The translations under genes and the position numbers were made by a program. This document shows positions 53,586 through 61,878 of a stretch of DNA of 64,000 nucleotides, piece by piece; the stretch's first letter is position 1; the number at the start of each line of letters is the position of its first letter. A model generated the notes under the pieces. It saw only the letters and a program-made list of their open reading frames with translations. It did no database searches and was not told the DNA's origin. Location: positions 124,001-188,000 of the forward strand of contig NZ_LZDD01000002.1 in NCBI RefSeq assembly GCF_001885095.1, in the 5' to 3' direction. The DNA comes from Streptococcus bovimastitidis (GTDB lineage: Bacteria; Bacillota; Bacilli; Lactobacillales; Streptococcaceae).

Positions 53586-54672
53586 CTAAACGAATCTCAC
53601 TTTGTTTTTCTTCTAATTGTGTTACAGTTACACCTAAAAGCCGTATTCCTAAAACAGATTCCTCAATACTATCATAAATTGTATTAGCCGTTTGGCTAAT
53701 AATCTCAAAATCATTGGTTGCTTCATCTAACCCAATTCGTTTGGTAAGAGTAGAAAAATCTGAGTAACGGACTTTGAGGACAACAATCTTACCTTTTTTC
53801 TTGTTTTTCAGAAGAGTATCTGAAACCCGTTGAGCATTTTTGGCAATTTCCGCTTTAACATCCGCATCATTATATAATAGTTTACTATAGGTTCTTTCGC
53901 TGCCGATGGACTTGCGAATACGATTGGGTTTGACCGGTGAATGACTGATTCCTCGAGCCTTTCGATAAAGATCAAAGCCAAAGCGGCCAAAGTGATCAAT
54001 TAGGGTCATTTCAGGTAGTTCTAATAAGTCTTTTCCTGTATAGACTCCCATTTCATGGAGTTTTGCAACTGACTTGATGCCGACACCATGGAATTTTTCA
54101 ATGGGCATTTTTTCTAAAAAGGCCTGAGCATCTTCAGGTAAAATAAGGGTTAAACCATGAGGTTTCTCATGGTCACTAGCTAATTTTGCTAGGAACTTAT
54201 TATAGGAGACACCTGCTGAACAGGTCAAATGTAATTCCTTCCAGATATCGTACTGAATCAGCTTGGCTATTTTCACAGCCGAAGTCAAGCCTAATTTATT
54301 TTCGGTAACGTCTAGGTAGGCTTCATCAATGGACATGGGTTCAACCAAATCAGTATAACGCTTGAAAATTTCGCGAATTTCCATCCCGACTTCCCGATAG
54401 ACCTCATAACGACCTGAGATAAAAACGGCTTGAGGACAACGGTCATAGGCCTCTTTGGAGCTCATGGCTGAATGGATTCCAAAAGCCCTTGCTTCATAAT
54501 TACAGGTTGAAACAACACCCCGTCCTCCTGTTTCTCTAGGATCCTTGGCAATAACAACAGGTTTTCCAACTAATTCCGGATTATCTCTGACTTCGACAGC
54601 AGCAAAAAAAGCATCCATATCAATGTGAATAATTTTTCGCGATGTGTCATTTAGTAATGGAAAAATTAGCAT
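53578..54672 (-). CDS. dinB: DNA polymerase IV (Y family)
   Basis: A 364-aa translesion polymerase. Catalytic acidic residues are in [12 protein letters not shown] near the N-terminus and [10 protein letters not shown]; little-finger domain and a C-terminal QLEEKQ clamp-binding-like segment follow. It starts at 54672 behind AGGGGGG, with TATAAT about 25 bases upstream. Divergent from pfl across a region with a 14-bp inverted repeat. SOS (LexA) sites were not recognised. Confidence 0.96.
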   Translation of the reverse strand: MLIFPLLNDTSRKIIHIDMDAFFAAVEVRDNPELVGKPVVIAKDPRETGGRGVVSTCNYEARAFGIHSAMSSKEAYDRCPQAVFISGRYEVYREVGMEIREIFKRYTDLVEPMSIDEAYLDVTENKLGLTSAVKIAKLIQYDIWKELHLTCSAGVSYNKFLAKLASDHEKPHGLTLILPEDAQAFLEKMPIEKFHGVGIKSVAKLHEMGVYTGKDLLELPEMTLIDHFGRFGFDLYRKARGISHSPVKPNRIRKSIGSERTYSKLLYNDADVKAEIAKNAQRVSDTLLKNKKKGKIVVLKVRYSDFSTLTKRIGLDEATNDFEIISQTANTIYDSIEESVLGIRLLGVTVTQLEEKQSEIRLDF

Positions 54673-54727
54673 AGTTCCCCCCTGAAAACATTATACCTTT
54701 AAGCTTTTGGAAAGCCAAGCAAATATG

Positions 54728-54767
54728 TATAATACAGTTTGTTACTGTTTTATCAAACTGTATTATA
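54728..54767. repeat. Perfect 14-bp inverted repeat between dinB and pfl
   Basis: TATAATACAGTTTG (54728-54741) and CAAACTGTATTATA (54754-54767) flank a 12-base loop. Each arm carries a TATAAT facing outward on its own strand. It could be an operator, a structured RNA, or a pair of opposing promoter elements. Confidence 0.7.
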
Positions 54768-54800
54768 AAAGAAAAAGTATTTTGTCAAGAAATTTGCTTG

Positions 54801-54814
54801 GGAAACCGTTTCCT
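54801..54814. promoter_or_regulatory. cre-like site upstream of pfl
   Basis: GGAAACCGTTTCCT matches the cre pattern at 12 of 14 positions and includes a perfect palindrome GGAAAC-C-GTTTCC. CcpA control of pfl is known in other streptococci. Confidence 0.6.
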
Positions 54815-54880
54815 TTATGTTAAACTGAAGTTGTTAATGTAACAGATAGCTTTGTTACTAGAATTATTAAGGAGATATTT

Positions 54881-57208
54881 ATGGCAACTGTAAAAACTAA
54901 CACAGATGTTTTCGAAAAAGCTTGGGAAGGCTTTAAAGGAACTGATTGGAAAGAAAAAGCAAGTGTTTCTCGTTTCGTACAAGCAAACTACACACCTTAT
55001 GATGGTGATGAATCATTCCTTGCTGGTGCAACTGAACGTTCGTTGAAAATCAAAAAAATCATTGAAGAAACTAAAGCTAAGTATGAAGCTACACGTTTCC
55101 CATTTGATACTCGTCCTTCTTCAATCGCTGGTATCCCTGCAGGATTCATCGATAAAGAAAACGAACTTATCTATGGTATTCAAAATGATGAATTGTTCAA
55201 ATTGAACTTCATGCCAAAAGGTGGTATCCGTATGGCGGAAACTACTCTTAAAGAAAATGGTTATGAACCAGACCCAGCAGTACATGAAATCTTCACAAAA
55301 TATGTTACTACTGTTAATGATGGTATCTTCCGTGCTTACACTTCAAACATACGTCGTGCTCGTCATGCGCATACAGTAACTGGTCTTCCAGATGCTTATT
55401 CACGTGGACGTATCATCGGTGTTTACGCACGTCTTGCACTTTACGGTGCAGACTACTTAATGCAAGAAAAAGTTAATGACTGGAATGCATTAAACGATAT
55501 CGACGAAGAAACAATCCGTCTTCGTGAAGAAATCAACTTACAATACCAAGCACTTGGTGAAGTCGCTAAACTTGGTGATCTTTATGGAGTTGACGTTCGT
55601 CGTCCTGCTGAAAACGTTAAAGAAGCTATCCAATGGGTAAACATTGCATTCATGGCTGTATGTCGCGTTATCAATGGTGCTGCAACTTCTCTTGGACGTG
55701 TGCCAATCGTTCTTGACATCTTCGCTGAACGTGACCTTGCTCGTGGAACATTCACTGAATCAGAAATTCAAGAATTCGTTGATGACTTCGTTCTTAAATT
55801 ACGTACTGTTAAATTCGGTCGTACTAAAGCTTACGATGCCCTTTACTCAGGTGACCCAACATTTATCACAACTTCAATGGCTGGTATGGGTAACGATGGT
55901 CGTCACCGTGTTACTAAAATGGATTACCGTTTCTTGAACACTCTTGATAACATCGGTAACTCTCCAGAACCAAACTTAACAGTTCTTTGGACTGACCAAT
56001 TACCATATGCATTCCGTCGCTACTGTATGACAATGAGTCATAAACACTCTTCAATCCAATATGAAGGTGTTACAACAATGGCTAAAGAAGGTTATGGCGA
56101 AATGTCATGTATCTCTTGTTGTGTATCACCTCTTGATCCAGAAAACGAAAACCAACGTCATAATATCCAATACTTTGGTGCTCGTGTAAACGTACTTAAA
56201 GCTCTTCTTACTGGTCTTAACGGTGGTTACGACGATGTTCACAGAGATTACAAAGTATTTAACGTTGTTGAACCAATTACTTCTGAAATTCTTGAATATG
56301 ACGAAGTTATGGCTAACTTTGAAAAATCTCTTGACTGGTTGACAGATACATACGTAGATGCTCTTAACATCATCCACTACATGACTGATAAATACAACTA
56401 TGAAGCAGTTCAAATGGCCTTCTTACCAAGTCACCAACGCGCTAACATGGGATTCGGTATCTGTGGTTTCGCAAATACTGTTGATACATTATCAGCTATC
56501 AAATACGCTACAGTTAAAACTATCCGCGATGAAAACGGCTACATCTATGACTACGAAGTTATTGGTGACTTCCCTCGTTACGGTGAAGATGATGACCGAG
56601 TAGATGATATCGCTAAATGGTTGATGGAAGCTTACCACACCCGTCTTGCAAGTCATAAACTTTACAAGAACGCTGAAGCTTCTGTATCACTTCTTACAAT
56701 CACTTCAAACGTTGCCTACTCTAAACAAACTGGTAACTCTCCGGTTCACCGTGGTGTCTTCTTGAACGAAGATGGAACAGTTAACACCAGCGAAGTTGAA
56801 TTCTTCTCTCCAGGTGCTAACCCATCTAACAAAGCTAAAGGTGGATGGTTACAAAACCTTAACTCACTTGCTAAACTTGAATTCTCACACGCTAACGATG
56901 GTATCTCATTGACTACCCAAGTATCACCACGTGCATTAGGTAAAACTTTTGACGAACAAGTTGATAACTTGGTTACAGTTCTTGACGGTTACTTCGAAAA
57001 CGGTGGACAACACGTTAACTTGAACGTTATGGACCTTAACGATGTTTACGAAAAAATCATGTCTGGTGAAGATGTTATCGTACGTATCTCAGGATACTGT
57101 GTAAACACTAAATACCTTACACCTGATCAAAAACAAGAATTGACTCAACGTGTCTTCCACGAAGTTCTTTCTATGGATGACGCTGCTGAAGCGATTTCAG
57201 GAAAATAA
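54881..57208 (+). CDS. pfl: Formate C-acetyltransferase (pyruvate formate-lyase)
   Basis: A 775-aa glycyl-radical enzyme: pyruvate + CoA to acetyl-CoA + formate under anaerobiosis. Active-site Cys pair in [15 protein letters not shown] and the radical Gly in [14 protein letters not shown] close to the C-terminus. Codon usage is strongly biased toward a few codons (GTT, CGT, GGT, AAC), typical of very high expression. RBS AAGGAG. Its activase (pflA) is not in the window. A leader with a GTAACA/TGTTAC hairpin and a cre-like site precede it. Confidence 0.98.
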   Translation: MATVKTNTDVFEKAWEGFKGTDWKEKASVSRFVQANYTPYDGDESFLAGATERSLKIKKIIEETKAKYEATRFPFDTRPSSIAGIPAGFIDKENELIYGIQNDELFKLNFMPKGGIRMAETTLKENGYEPDPAVHEIFTKYVTTVNDGIFRAYTSNIRRARHAHTVTGLPDAYSRGRIIGVYARLALYGADYLMQEKVNDWNALNDIDEETIRLREEINLQYQALGEVAKLGDLYGVDVRRPAENVKEAIQWVNIAFMAVCRVINGAATSLGRVPIVLDIFAERDLARGTFTESEIQEFVDDFVLKLRTVKFGRTKAYDALYSGDPTFITTSMAGMGNDGRHRVTKMDYRFLNTLDNIGNSPEPNLTVLWTDQLPYAFRRYCMTMSHKHSSIQYEGVTTMAKEGYGEMSCISCCVSPLDPENENQRHNIQYFGARVNVLKALLTGLNGGYDDVHRDYKVFNVVEPITSEILEYDEVMANFEKSLDWLTDTYVDALNIIHYMTDKYNYEAVQMAFLPSHQRANMGFGICGFANTVDTLSAIKYATVKTIRDENGYIYDYEVIGDFPRYGEDDDRVDDIAKWLMEAYHTRLASHKLYKNAEASVSLLTITSNVAYSKQTGNSPVHRGVFLNEDGTVNTSEVEFFSPGANPSNKAKGGWLQNLNSLAKLEFSHANDGISLTTQVSPRALGKTFDEQVDNLVTVLDGYFENGGQHVNLNVMDLNDVYEKIMSGEDVIVRISGYCVNTKYLTPDQKQELTQRVFHEVLSMDDAAEAISGK

Positions 57209-57217
57209 TTTTCTGAA

Positions 57218-57250
57218 AAAGAACAATGTCTATTGACATTGTTTCTTTTT
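57218..57250 (+). terminator. Terminator of pfl, overlapping the next promoter
   Basis: GAACAATGTC/GACATTGTTTC stem with a TATT loop, then CTTTTT. The TTGACA of the GNAT promoter (57233-57238) is inside the loop and descending arm. Confidence 0.8.
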
Positions 57251-57260
57251 CGGTTAAAAT
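57233..57260 (+). promoter_or_regulatory. Promoter of the GNAT gene
   Basis: TTGACA (57233-57238), 16-bp spacer, TAAAAT (57255-57260); the ATG begins 6 bases after the -10. Confidence 0.7.
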
Positions 57261-57266
57261 AGTTTT

Positions 57267-57704
57267 ATGATTATCAAACAGACTCGAAACACCTTATCAA
57301 AAACCTATCTTGACGCAGTGAAAATTCGTCAAACAGTATTTGTTAATGAACAAAGAGTACCCGCATCGATAGAGATTGATAAAGATGAAGCCCACTGCCT
57401 ACATTTCACGGTATACCATGATGAAGGCAAACCATGTGCAACCTGTCGCTTGCTTCCAAGTAAGGATCATGTTACTGTCACCTTACAACGAATGGCCGTT
57501 CTCTACGACTTCAGAGGTGATCAAATCGGGCAAACACTATTGACATACGTCATGGATTATGCACAAATTCAGGGATTTGAAAAAATCATCCTCCACTCTC
57601 AATTGTCCGCTCGAAACTTTTATGAAAAATTAGGTTTCCATGAAGTTGGAGATATCTTCGAAGAAGCTGGTATCAAACATATTACAATGGAAAAAGCATT
57701 ATAA
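57267..57704 (+). CDS. GNAT family N-acetyltransferase
   Basis: A 145-aa acetyl-CoA-dependent acetyltransferase. The core has VTLQRMAVLYDFRGDQIGQTLLTYV, which includes the acetyl-CoA pyrophosphate loop (R-G-D-Q-I-G variant of Q/RxxGxG/A), and FYEKLGFHEVGDIFEE near the end, as in ElaA-like proteins. Substrate unknown. No Shine-Dalgarno and a -10 ending 6 bases before the ATG suggest leaderless translation. Its terminator is split by an IS element. Confidence 0.85.
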   Translation: MIIKQTRNTLSKTYLDAVKIRQTVFVNEQRVPASIEIDKDEAHCLHFTVYHDEGKPCATCRLLPSKDHVTVTLQRMAVLYDFRGDQIGQTLLTYVMDYAQIQGFEKIILHSQLSARNFYEKLGFHEVGDIFEEAGIKHITMEKAL

Positions 57705-57755
57705 GAAAAAAGAGGCCTTTGTCAAGCACCATTTAAAATGGACAGTTAAAAAAAG

Positions 57756-58075
57756 CTAGTTATTTAGAAGGTATGATTCCCTAAATTCACAAGGAGTCAT
57801 ACCTTTTAGTTTTTCTTGCGGTCTATCAGTGTTATACCAAAGAATATAGTCATCAATTTGATTTGTTGAACTAGCCCTGTCTTCAGGTATATGAAGTTTT
57901 AAGGATTCACTTTTGAGATGGGAAAAGAAATTCTCACAACAGGCATTATCACAACAGTTACCTTGACCAGAGTAGGAAATAGTAACTCCTAGTTGATCTA
58001 GCTTCTTTAAGTACACTTTGTTAGTATATAGGAACCCCTGATCCCTGATCTGAATGAACGATGCATTCTTTTGTG
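57756..58075 (-). pseudogene. IS3-family transposase OrfB, C-terminal fragment
   Basis: The frame reads DQGFLYTNKVYLKKL and then the IS3 integrase-core signature SYSGQGNCCDNACCENFF with the catalytic Glu before HLKSE, ending in the family-typical YNTDRPQEKLKGMTP. Only the second Asp region (mutated context IRDQG) and the Glu remain of the DDE triad; the N-terminal half is deleted. Non-functional. Confidence 0.88.
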
Positions 58076-58440
58076 GACGTGTCTTGCCTTTTCATTTAGT
58101 TCACCTTGTCTACAATAATGATATTTCTTTTGAAGAGCCCGTAGTGATTTTAAAATATCATTCTCCATACGAAGATAGGCATTTTGTTCTTCTAGAGTCA
58201 TTTCCTCTAAATTAATCTTTTTAATTTTAGGTTTTCTACCAGAGCCTCGTAAGTCTAGAGATAGTTCTGTAGTGTATGCTTGATATTTCTTCACCCATGC
58301 ACTAATCTGATAAGTAGATTTTAGTCCATATTTTTTAACAATTGCAGGCATACCTCCACTTTGTCCACTCAGATAATCTTCAACAACTTGACGTTTAAAT
58401 TCATATGAATAACGTTGAAACCGACTTCCTTTTTAGCCAT
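58007..58440 (-). pseudogene. IS3-family OrfA, frameshifted and fused by deletion to OrfB remnant
   Basis: The start ATGGCTAAAAAGG at 58440 follows AAGGAGG but the frame shifts within the A-run after four codons: one A appears lost. The downstream frame gives RFQRYSYEFKRQVVEDY and then a helix-turn-helix GMPAIVKKYGLKSTYQISAW and the leucine-rich LEEQNAYLRMENDILKSL. It then runs across the deletion junction and stops at 58007. Confidence 0.82.
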
Positions 58441-58580
58441 AGAAAAAGAACCTCCTTATAAGAACAGTATAACTTTCTTTTTATACTGTCCATTATAAGC
58501 GGTTCTTTTCACCTAGGGCTCTTTTTTTATGTCTTAATCAATACTAATGCAATTGCTAAGGGTCTTATCGGTCGACTTAC

Positions 58581-59054
58581 TCACTTCAGAACGATTGATA
58601 AAATCCCTGATTCCTGACTTGGAATTGCTAGTTCAAGATCTGTCCCTATTTTTTGCCAATCAATATGACCTTTGTAGACAGGAAGTATCTGAAGCCTGTA
58701 AGCCAAAATCTGATAAATTAACTTGAATAGTGACGGTCTCCTCCTCATTTAACCAAATGAAAAGCAGGGCTTCCTGAACGGTTAAGCAACAAAAGTCAAA
58801 AAGCTGACCAGACATGTTCAGGATATTAAAAGCACCCCAATGTAAAGCAGTATTTGTCGACTTCAACTGACAAAGTTTTCGGTATTGTTGGAAAACAAAA
58901 TCTTTATCCGATGCTAAAGTTGCTGACTAATCCATAAGGTAGCGAGAGCCCTCCATCGAGTGATGATGACCTTCCAAGAGATTCTCACCACAATAGAAAT
59001 CCATGGCATGAACCTCTTCATATTCTAGATTTTCATCGGAGTCTCTAATGACAT
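58581..59054 (-). pseudogene. Decayed C-terminal fragment, possibly a GH13-type glycosidase
   Basis: From 59054 the frame reads RDSDENLEYEEVHAMDFYCG and is interrupted by TAG (near 58927-58929). It then continues with FVFQQYRKLCQLKSTNTALHWG and EALLFIWLNEEETVTIQVNL, a pattern like the C-terminal beta domain of alpha-amylase-family enzymes. A frameshift near 58672 leads to LPVYKGHIDWQKIG and a stop at 58581. No start or N-terminal domain remains; the family assignment is tentative. It is bounded by the IS remnant and the serine hydrolase gene. Confidence 0.55.
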
Positions 59055-59058
59055 CTTT

Positions 59059-59991
59059 TTACTTATTCTTAGCAAATTCTTCTATGATAATGTCCATAAG
59101 CTGATCCCGGTCTTTGATCCAGGCTTCTCTTTCATCTTTATCAAAAGTGCGATTGGTTAAAAAGATAACAGCTTCTAGATGCTGATTAAACATAATAAAG
59201 GTTCCGGTATAGCCGGTGTGATCGAGGAATCCTTGATTGATGCGCCAAGCTAAAGAACGCTTTTTCTCTTGTTGACTATAATTTTCAAAGAGATTTTTTG
59301 CGAAGAGGTCTAGCATGTAATGGCTCAAAAAGATTTCTAAATCTTTAACTGTTGAAAAGAGGCCTGCTGAACCCGCATGGTGACCTAAAACCCTGGCTTT
59401 AGGATCATGAACCTGACCACCTGTAATGCCTTTGACGGTCGGTACTGCTCCTGGATGAGGACCAAAATGGGTTTCAGTCATACCAAAGGGTTGAAAAATT
59501 TGCTTTTCAAATAACCAATCCAAGGAATCACCAAGCATCTCTTCTAACATAAAACCAAGAAGCAGAAAATTCACATCTGTGTAGTGAAAAGATTTATCTG
59601 CTTTAATCTGCAAGTGATTTATAGCTTCCTTAAGTTCTTCTGCACCCAGTTGATTCCGATTGGGGATAAATGGGTCTAAGCCACTTGTATGGGTTAGAAG
59701 CTGCCGCACAGTGACCTCAGTCCGTTTGAAAGCAGGATAGTAAAACTGCAAGGACTTATCCAGATCAAGGGCTCCGCTATTAACCAAAAAGATACAAAGC
59801 GTCCCAACTCCAACCACCTTGGACACACTGGCCAAATCGTAGGTTAATCCGGCTCGCACGGGCTCTTGCCCATCGATGGTTCCAAAATAATATTCCTGCC
59901 ATTTTCCCTGCTGAAAAAGGGCCAAACTAGCCCCCGGATAAATACCTGCAGAAATCTGTTCTTGAATAAAATCGGTAATTCTAGACATCAT
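59059..59991 (-). CDS. Serine hydrolase, class C beta-lactamase/penicillin-binding-like
   Basis: A 310-aa beta-lactamase-related protein (pfam Beta-lactamase fold). The SxxK motif is in DLASVSKVVG (about residue 58) and the Tyr of the YxN-like motif in HYTDVNFLLLG. No signal peptide or membrane anchor is visible, so an intracellular esterase or peptidase role is more likely than antibiotic resistance. Start at 59991 overlaps the cppA stop as ATGA, so the two genes are coupled; it lacks its own ribosome site. Confidence 0.85.
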   Translation of the reverse strand: MMSRITDFIQEQISAGIYPGASLALFQQGKWQEYYFGTIDGQEPVRAGLTYDLASVSKVVGVGTLCIFLVNSGALDLDKSLQFYYPAFKRTEVTVRQLLTHTSGLDPFIPNRNQLGAEELKEAINHLQIKADKSFHYTDVNFLLLGFMLEEMLGDSLDWLFEKQIFQPFGMTETHFGPHPGAVPTVKGITGGQVHDPKARVLGHHAGSAGLFSTVKDLEIFLSHYMLDLFAKNLFENYSQQEKKRSLAWRINQGFLDHTGYTGTFIMFNQHLEAVIFLTNRTFDKDEREAWIKDRDQLMDIIIEEFAKNK

Positions 59992-60740
59992 TTCATAAAC
60001 CAAATTTCGATGAGGCTTGGATCAGATAGAACCAAAACCTTTTCTTTGGCGTCTAAATAAACGGACAAACCTTTTTCTTCCAAGTAGACTTTGAAAGCTG
60101 CCAAATCATAATCTTCTGGCACTTTAACTTCCAAAATTTCCAAATCCCAAGCGATATGTGGCTCAATAGCCAAGTCTGGACCTTGCTCTTCAATGAAATC
60201 CATTTTTACGGGGAATTGACCTTGGAAAGTATCTTGATAGAATGAACGAGACACTTCTTCATCCAAGACGTTGAGAACAATTGTCTCAAAGCTAAAATCA
60301 GCTAAGCCCTTAAAGTCATCCTCTGCCAACAATTCAGGTAGGTCAGTGACTTCCAACTTAGAAATATCATCTTCAGCATGCAATAAAAAGCGGTCCCCTT
60401 CAGGTGATAAGGTTTCAAAAGCATAGCCATTTGGGCCAATAAAAAGGGCATCGGTCTCTGCACCGTGCGCCAAGAGTTGTTCAATAGCTTTAGCATCGCT
60501 AGTTTTTACAACAATGGTATTGACTTTCTTAGTGCCTTCTACTGCACGTGTCCGTACAGATGGTGATTCCTCAATAACAAAGCGTTCATTTCCTGATCCA
60601 AAGGAAGTGAATATCGCAATGGCATTTTCTTCATATACTAATTTAAATCCTAAGTTTTTTTTATAAAAATCAATGTTTAATTGTCGGTTATTCACCCTAA
60701 AAACAGGGGTTAAAAAGACCGATTTTTCTAATAAAGACAT
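59988..60740 (-). CDS. cppA: CppA-family protein (VOC/glyoxalase fold)
   Basis: A 250-aa protein matching the streptococcal CppA group: FLTPVFRVNNRQLNIDFYKKNLGF at the N-terminus is a glyoxalase/VOC beta-alpha-beta unit, ERFVIEESPSVRTRAVEG and NGYAFETLSPEGDRF are family motifs, and a second VOC-like half follows. CppA was described as a C3-degrading proteinase, but the fold is that of metal-dependent dioxygenase/lyase proteins, so the biochemical role is unsettled. RBS AGGAGG, good promoter. First gene of cppA-serine hydrolase. Confidence 0.87.
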   Translation of the reverse strand: MSLLEKSVFLTPVFRVNNRQLNIDFYKKNLGFKLVYEENAIAIFTSFGSGNERFVIEESPSVRTRAVEGTKKVNTIVVKTSDAKAIEQLLAHGAETDALFIGPNGYAFETLSPEGDRFLLHAEDDISKLEVTDLPELLAEDDFKGLADFSFETIVLNVLDEEVSRSFYQDTFQGQFPVKMDFIEEQGPDLAIEPHIAWDLEILEVKVPEDYDLAAFKVYLEEKGLSVYLDAKEKVLVLSDPSLIEIWFMK

Positions 60741-60762
60741 AGTTTCCTCCTAATCCTCTGTT

Positions 60763-60791
60763 ATTATAAGCGAAATTATATTTTTTGACAA
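60763..60791 (-). promoter_or_regulatory. Promoter of cppA
   Basis: Minus strand TTGTCA (60786-60791), 17-bp spacer, TATAAT (60763-60768). Confidence 0.75.
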
Positions 60792-60851
60792 GAATTTATG
60801 TGCTTTGTGTCCAAATGACATGTCCTTGACCTTTCATATGAAATAGATTAA

Positions 60852-60890
60852 TAAAAAAAAACACTATTAATGGATTTCCCAATAATAGTG
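60852..60890 (-). terminator. Terminator of gla
   Basis: CACTATTA/TAATAGTG stem (60862-60869 with 60883-60890), then a run of nine or more T on the minus strand. Confidence 0.85.
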
Positions 60891-60908
60891 CTCTTTATTC
60901 TGTTTTTC

Positions 60909-61757
60909 TTATTTAATATAAAGGTATTTGAACATTGCTACGGCAAGAATAGCAGCTACAATTGGTCCAAGAACAGGAACCCAAGCATACCACCATTTTG
61001 AATCGCCCTTAGCTTGACCAAGGACTGATTTAGGTAAGAAATGATGAACGATACGAGGACCAAGATCACGCGCAGGGTTCAAGCCAGGACCTGTAGGTCC
61101 ACCTAATGAAGCAACAAGAGTCATCACAAGGAAACCAATTCCTAAATGAGCTACAGCCAAGCTTCCTGATGTGTATGGTGAAACTTGTGTTTCAGCCATT
61201 GTTTTATCATAACCAGCTTCAACTAATTTACCAACTAATTCTGAACCGAAGAAGTTTTTAGTTAAGGCAAGTGCACCAAAGAAGAGGACAAATGAACCAA
61301 CAAACTCGTTAGCAAAACCATTGATTAATGATGCTTTTTGGCTTTCTTTAGTACCATCATCAAGAGCTGATATTGTAGAGAAAGAACCTAAAATTGGATT
61401 TGGATTTTCAGTTTTACGGAAGTATGGTCCATAGACACCAACAACAACCAATTGACCAAACATTGCACCAAGCATTTGAGCAATGATATAAGGAACAACG
61501 TGAGCCCATGGGAATAAGCCTGAGAAAGCTAAACCTAAGGTAAAGGCTGGGTTAATGTGGTTTCCCGAAACATTACCAAACATCAATGCTGGCATCATAA
61601 CTCCAAAACCATAACCTAAAGCAATAATAACCCAACCTGAGTTATTTCCTTTAGTTCCTTTTAAGTCAACGTTCGCAACTGCTCCATTACCTAAAATCAA
61701 AAGTAAAGCAGTGGCAAGAAATTCTGTGATGTACTTCACAGTCCATGTTACATCCAT
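60909..61757 (-). CDS. gla: Aquaglyceroporin (glycerol facilitator-aquaporin)
   Basis: A 282-aa major intrinsic protein passing water and glycerol. Both half-helix signatures are present: GNHINPAFTLGLAFSG and PGLNPARDLGPR, with six membrane segments. The start at 61757 (MDVTWTVKYITEFL) is preferred; the upstream codons in frame include the GGAGG site and would begin with TTG. Divergent from pepX as in Lactococcus and other streptococci. A cre-like site near the divergent promoters suggests catabolite control. Confidence 0.93.
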   Translation of the reverse strand: MDVTWTVKYITEFLATALLLILGNGAVANVDLKGTKGNNSGWVIIALGYGFGVMMPALMFGNVSGNHINPAFTLGLAFSGLFPWAHVVPYIIAQMLGAMFGQLVVVGVYGPYFRKTENPNPILGSFSTISALDDGTKESQKASLINGFANEFVGSFVLFFGALALTKNFFGSELVGKLVEAGYDKTMAETQVSPYTSGSLAVAHLGIGFLVMTLVASLGGPTGPGLNPARDLGPRIVHHFLPKSVLGQAKGDSKWWYAWVPVLGPIVAAILAVAMFKYLYIK

Positions 61758-61788
61758 TTGTATGAAAGCCTCCAAATTTTTTATAGTT

Positions 61789-61817
61789 TAGACAAGTACC
61801 ATTTTATCAAGTATAAT
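61789..61817 (+). promoter_or_regulatory. Promoter of pepX
   Basis: TAGACA (61789-61794), 17-bp spacer, TATAAT (61812-61817). It overlaps the gla promoter on the opposite strand. Confidence 0.65.
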
Positions 61818-61829
61818 AGACAATGTAAA
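61801..61829 (-). promoter_or_regulatory. Promoter of gla
   Basis: Minus strand TTTACA (61824-61829), 17-bp spacer ending TGA, TAAAAT (61801-61806). Shares DNA with the pepX promoter. Confidence 0.7.
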
Positions 61830-61842
61830 GTTATTAAAAAAA

Positions 61843-61856
61843 TTAAAACGTTTACT
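61843..61856. promoter_or_regulatory. cre-like site between gla and pepX
   Basis: TTAAAACGTTTACT matches TGWAARCGYTWNCW at 13 of 14 positions. It is upstream of the gla -35 and in the pepX leader. Confidence 0.6.
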
Positions 61857-61878
61857 TTATAGAAAGAATGGATAGCCC

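Larger units (their letters stand above)
57719..58511 (-). mobile_element. Internally deleted IS3-family (IS150-like) element
   Basis: Ends at 57720-57746 and 58485-58511 are 27-bp inverted repeats with about five mismatches, both reaching ATGGACAGT inward and beginning TG/ending CA. The element is about 790 bp, far below the usual 1.2-1.5 kb. It has an orfA with a frameshift and only the last part of orfB. Possible 3-bp target duplication CCT at 57716-57718 and 58512-58514 (one-base ambiguity at the left end). It interrupts the GNAT terminator. Confidence 0.85.

Noticed and set aside
59059..59991. Serine hydrolase as an antibiotic-resistance beta-lactamase
   Set aside because: No signal peptide or lipobox and coupling to cppA; related proteins are usually esterases or peptidases of unknown function.
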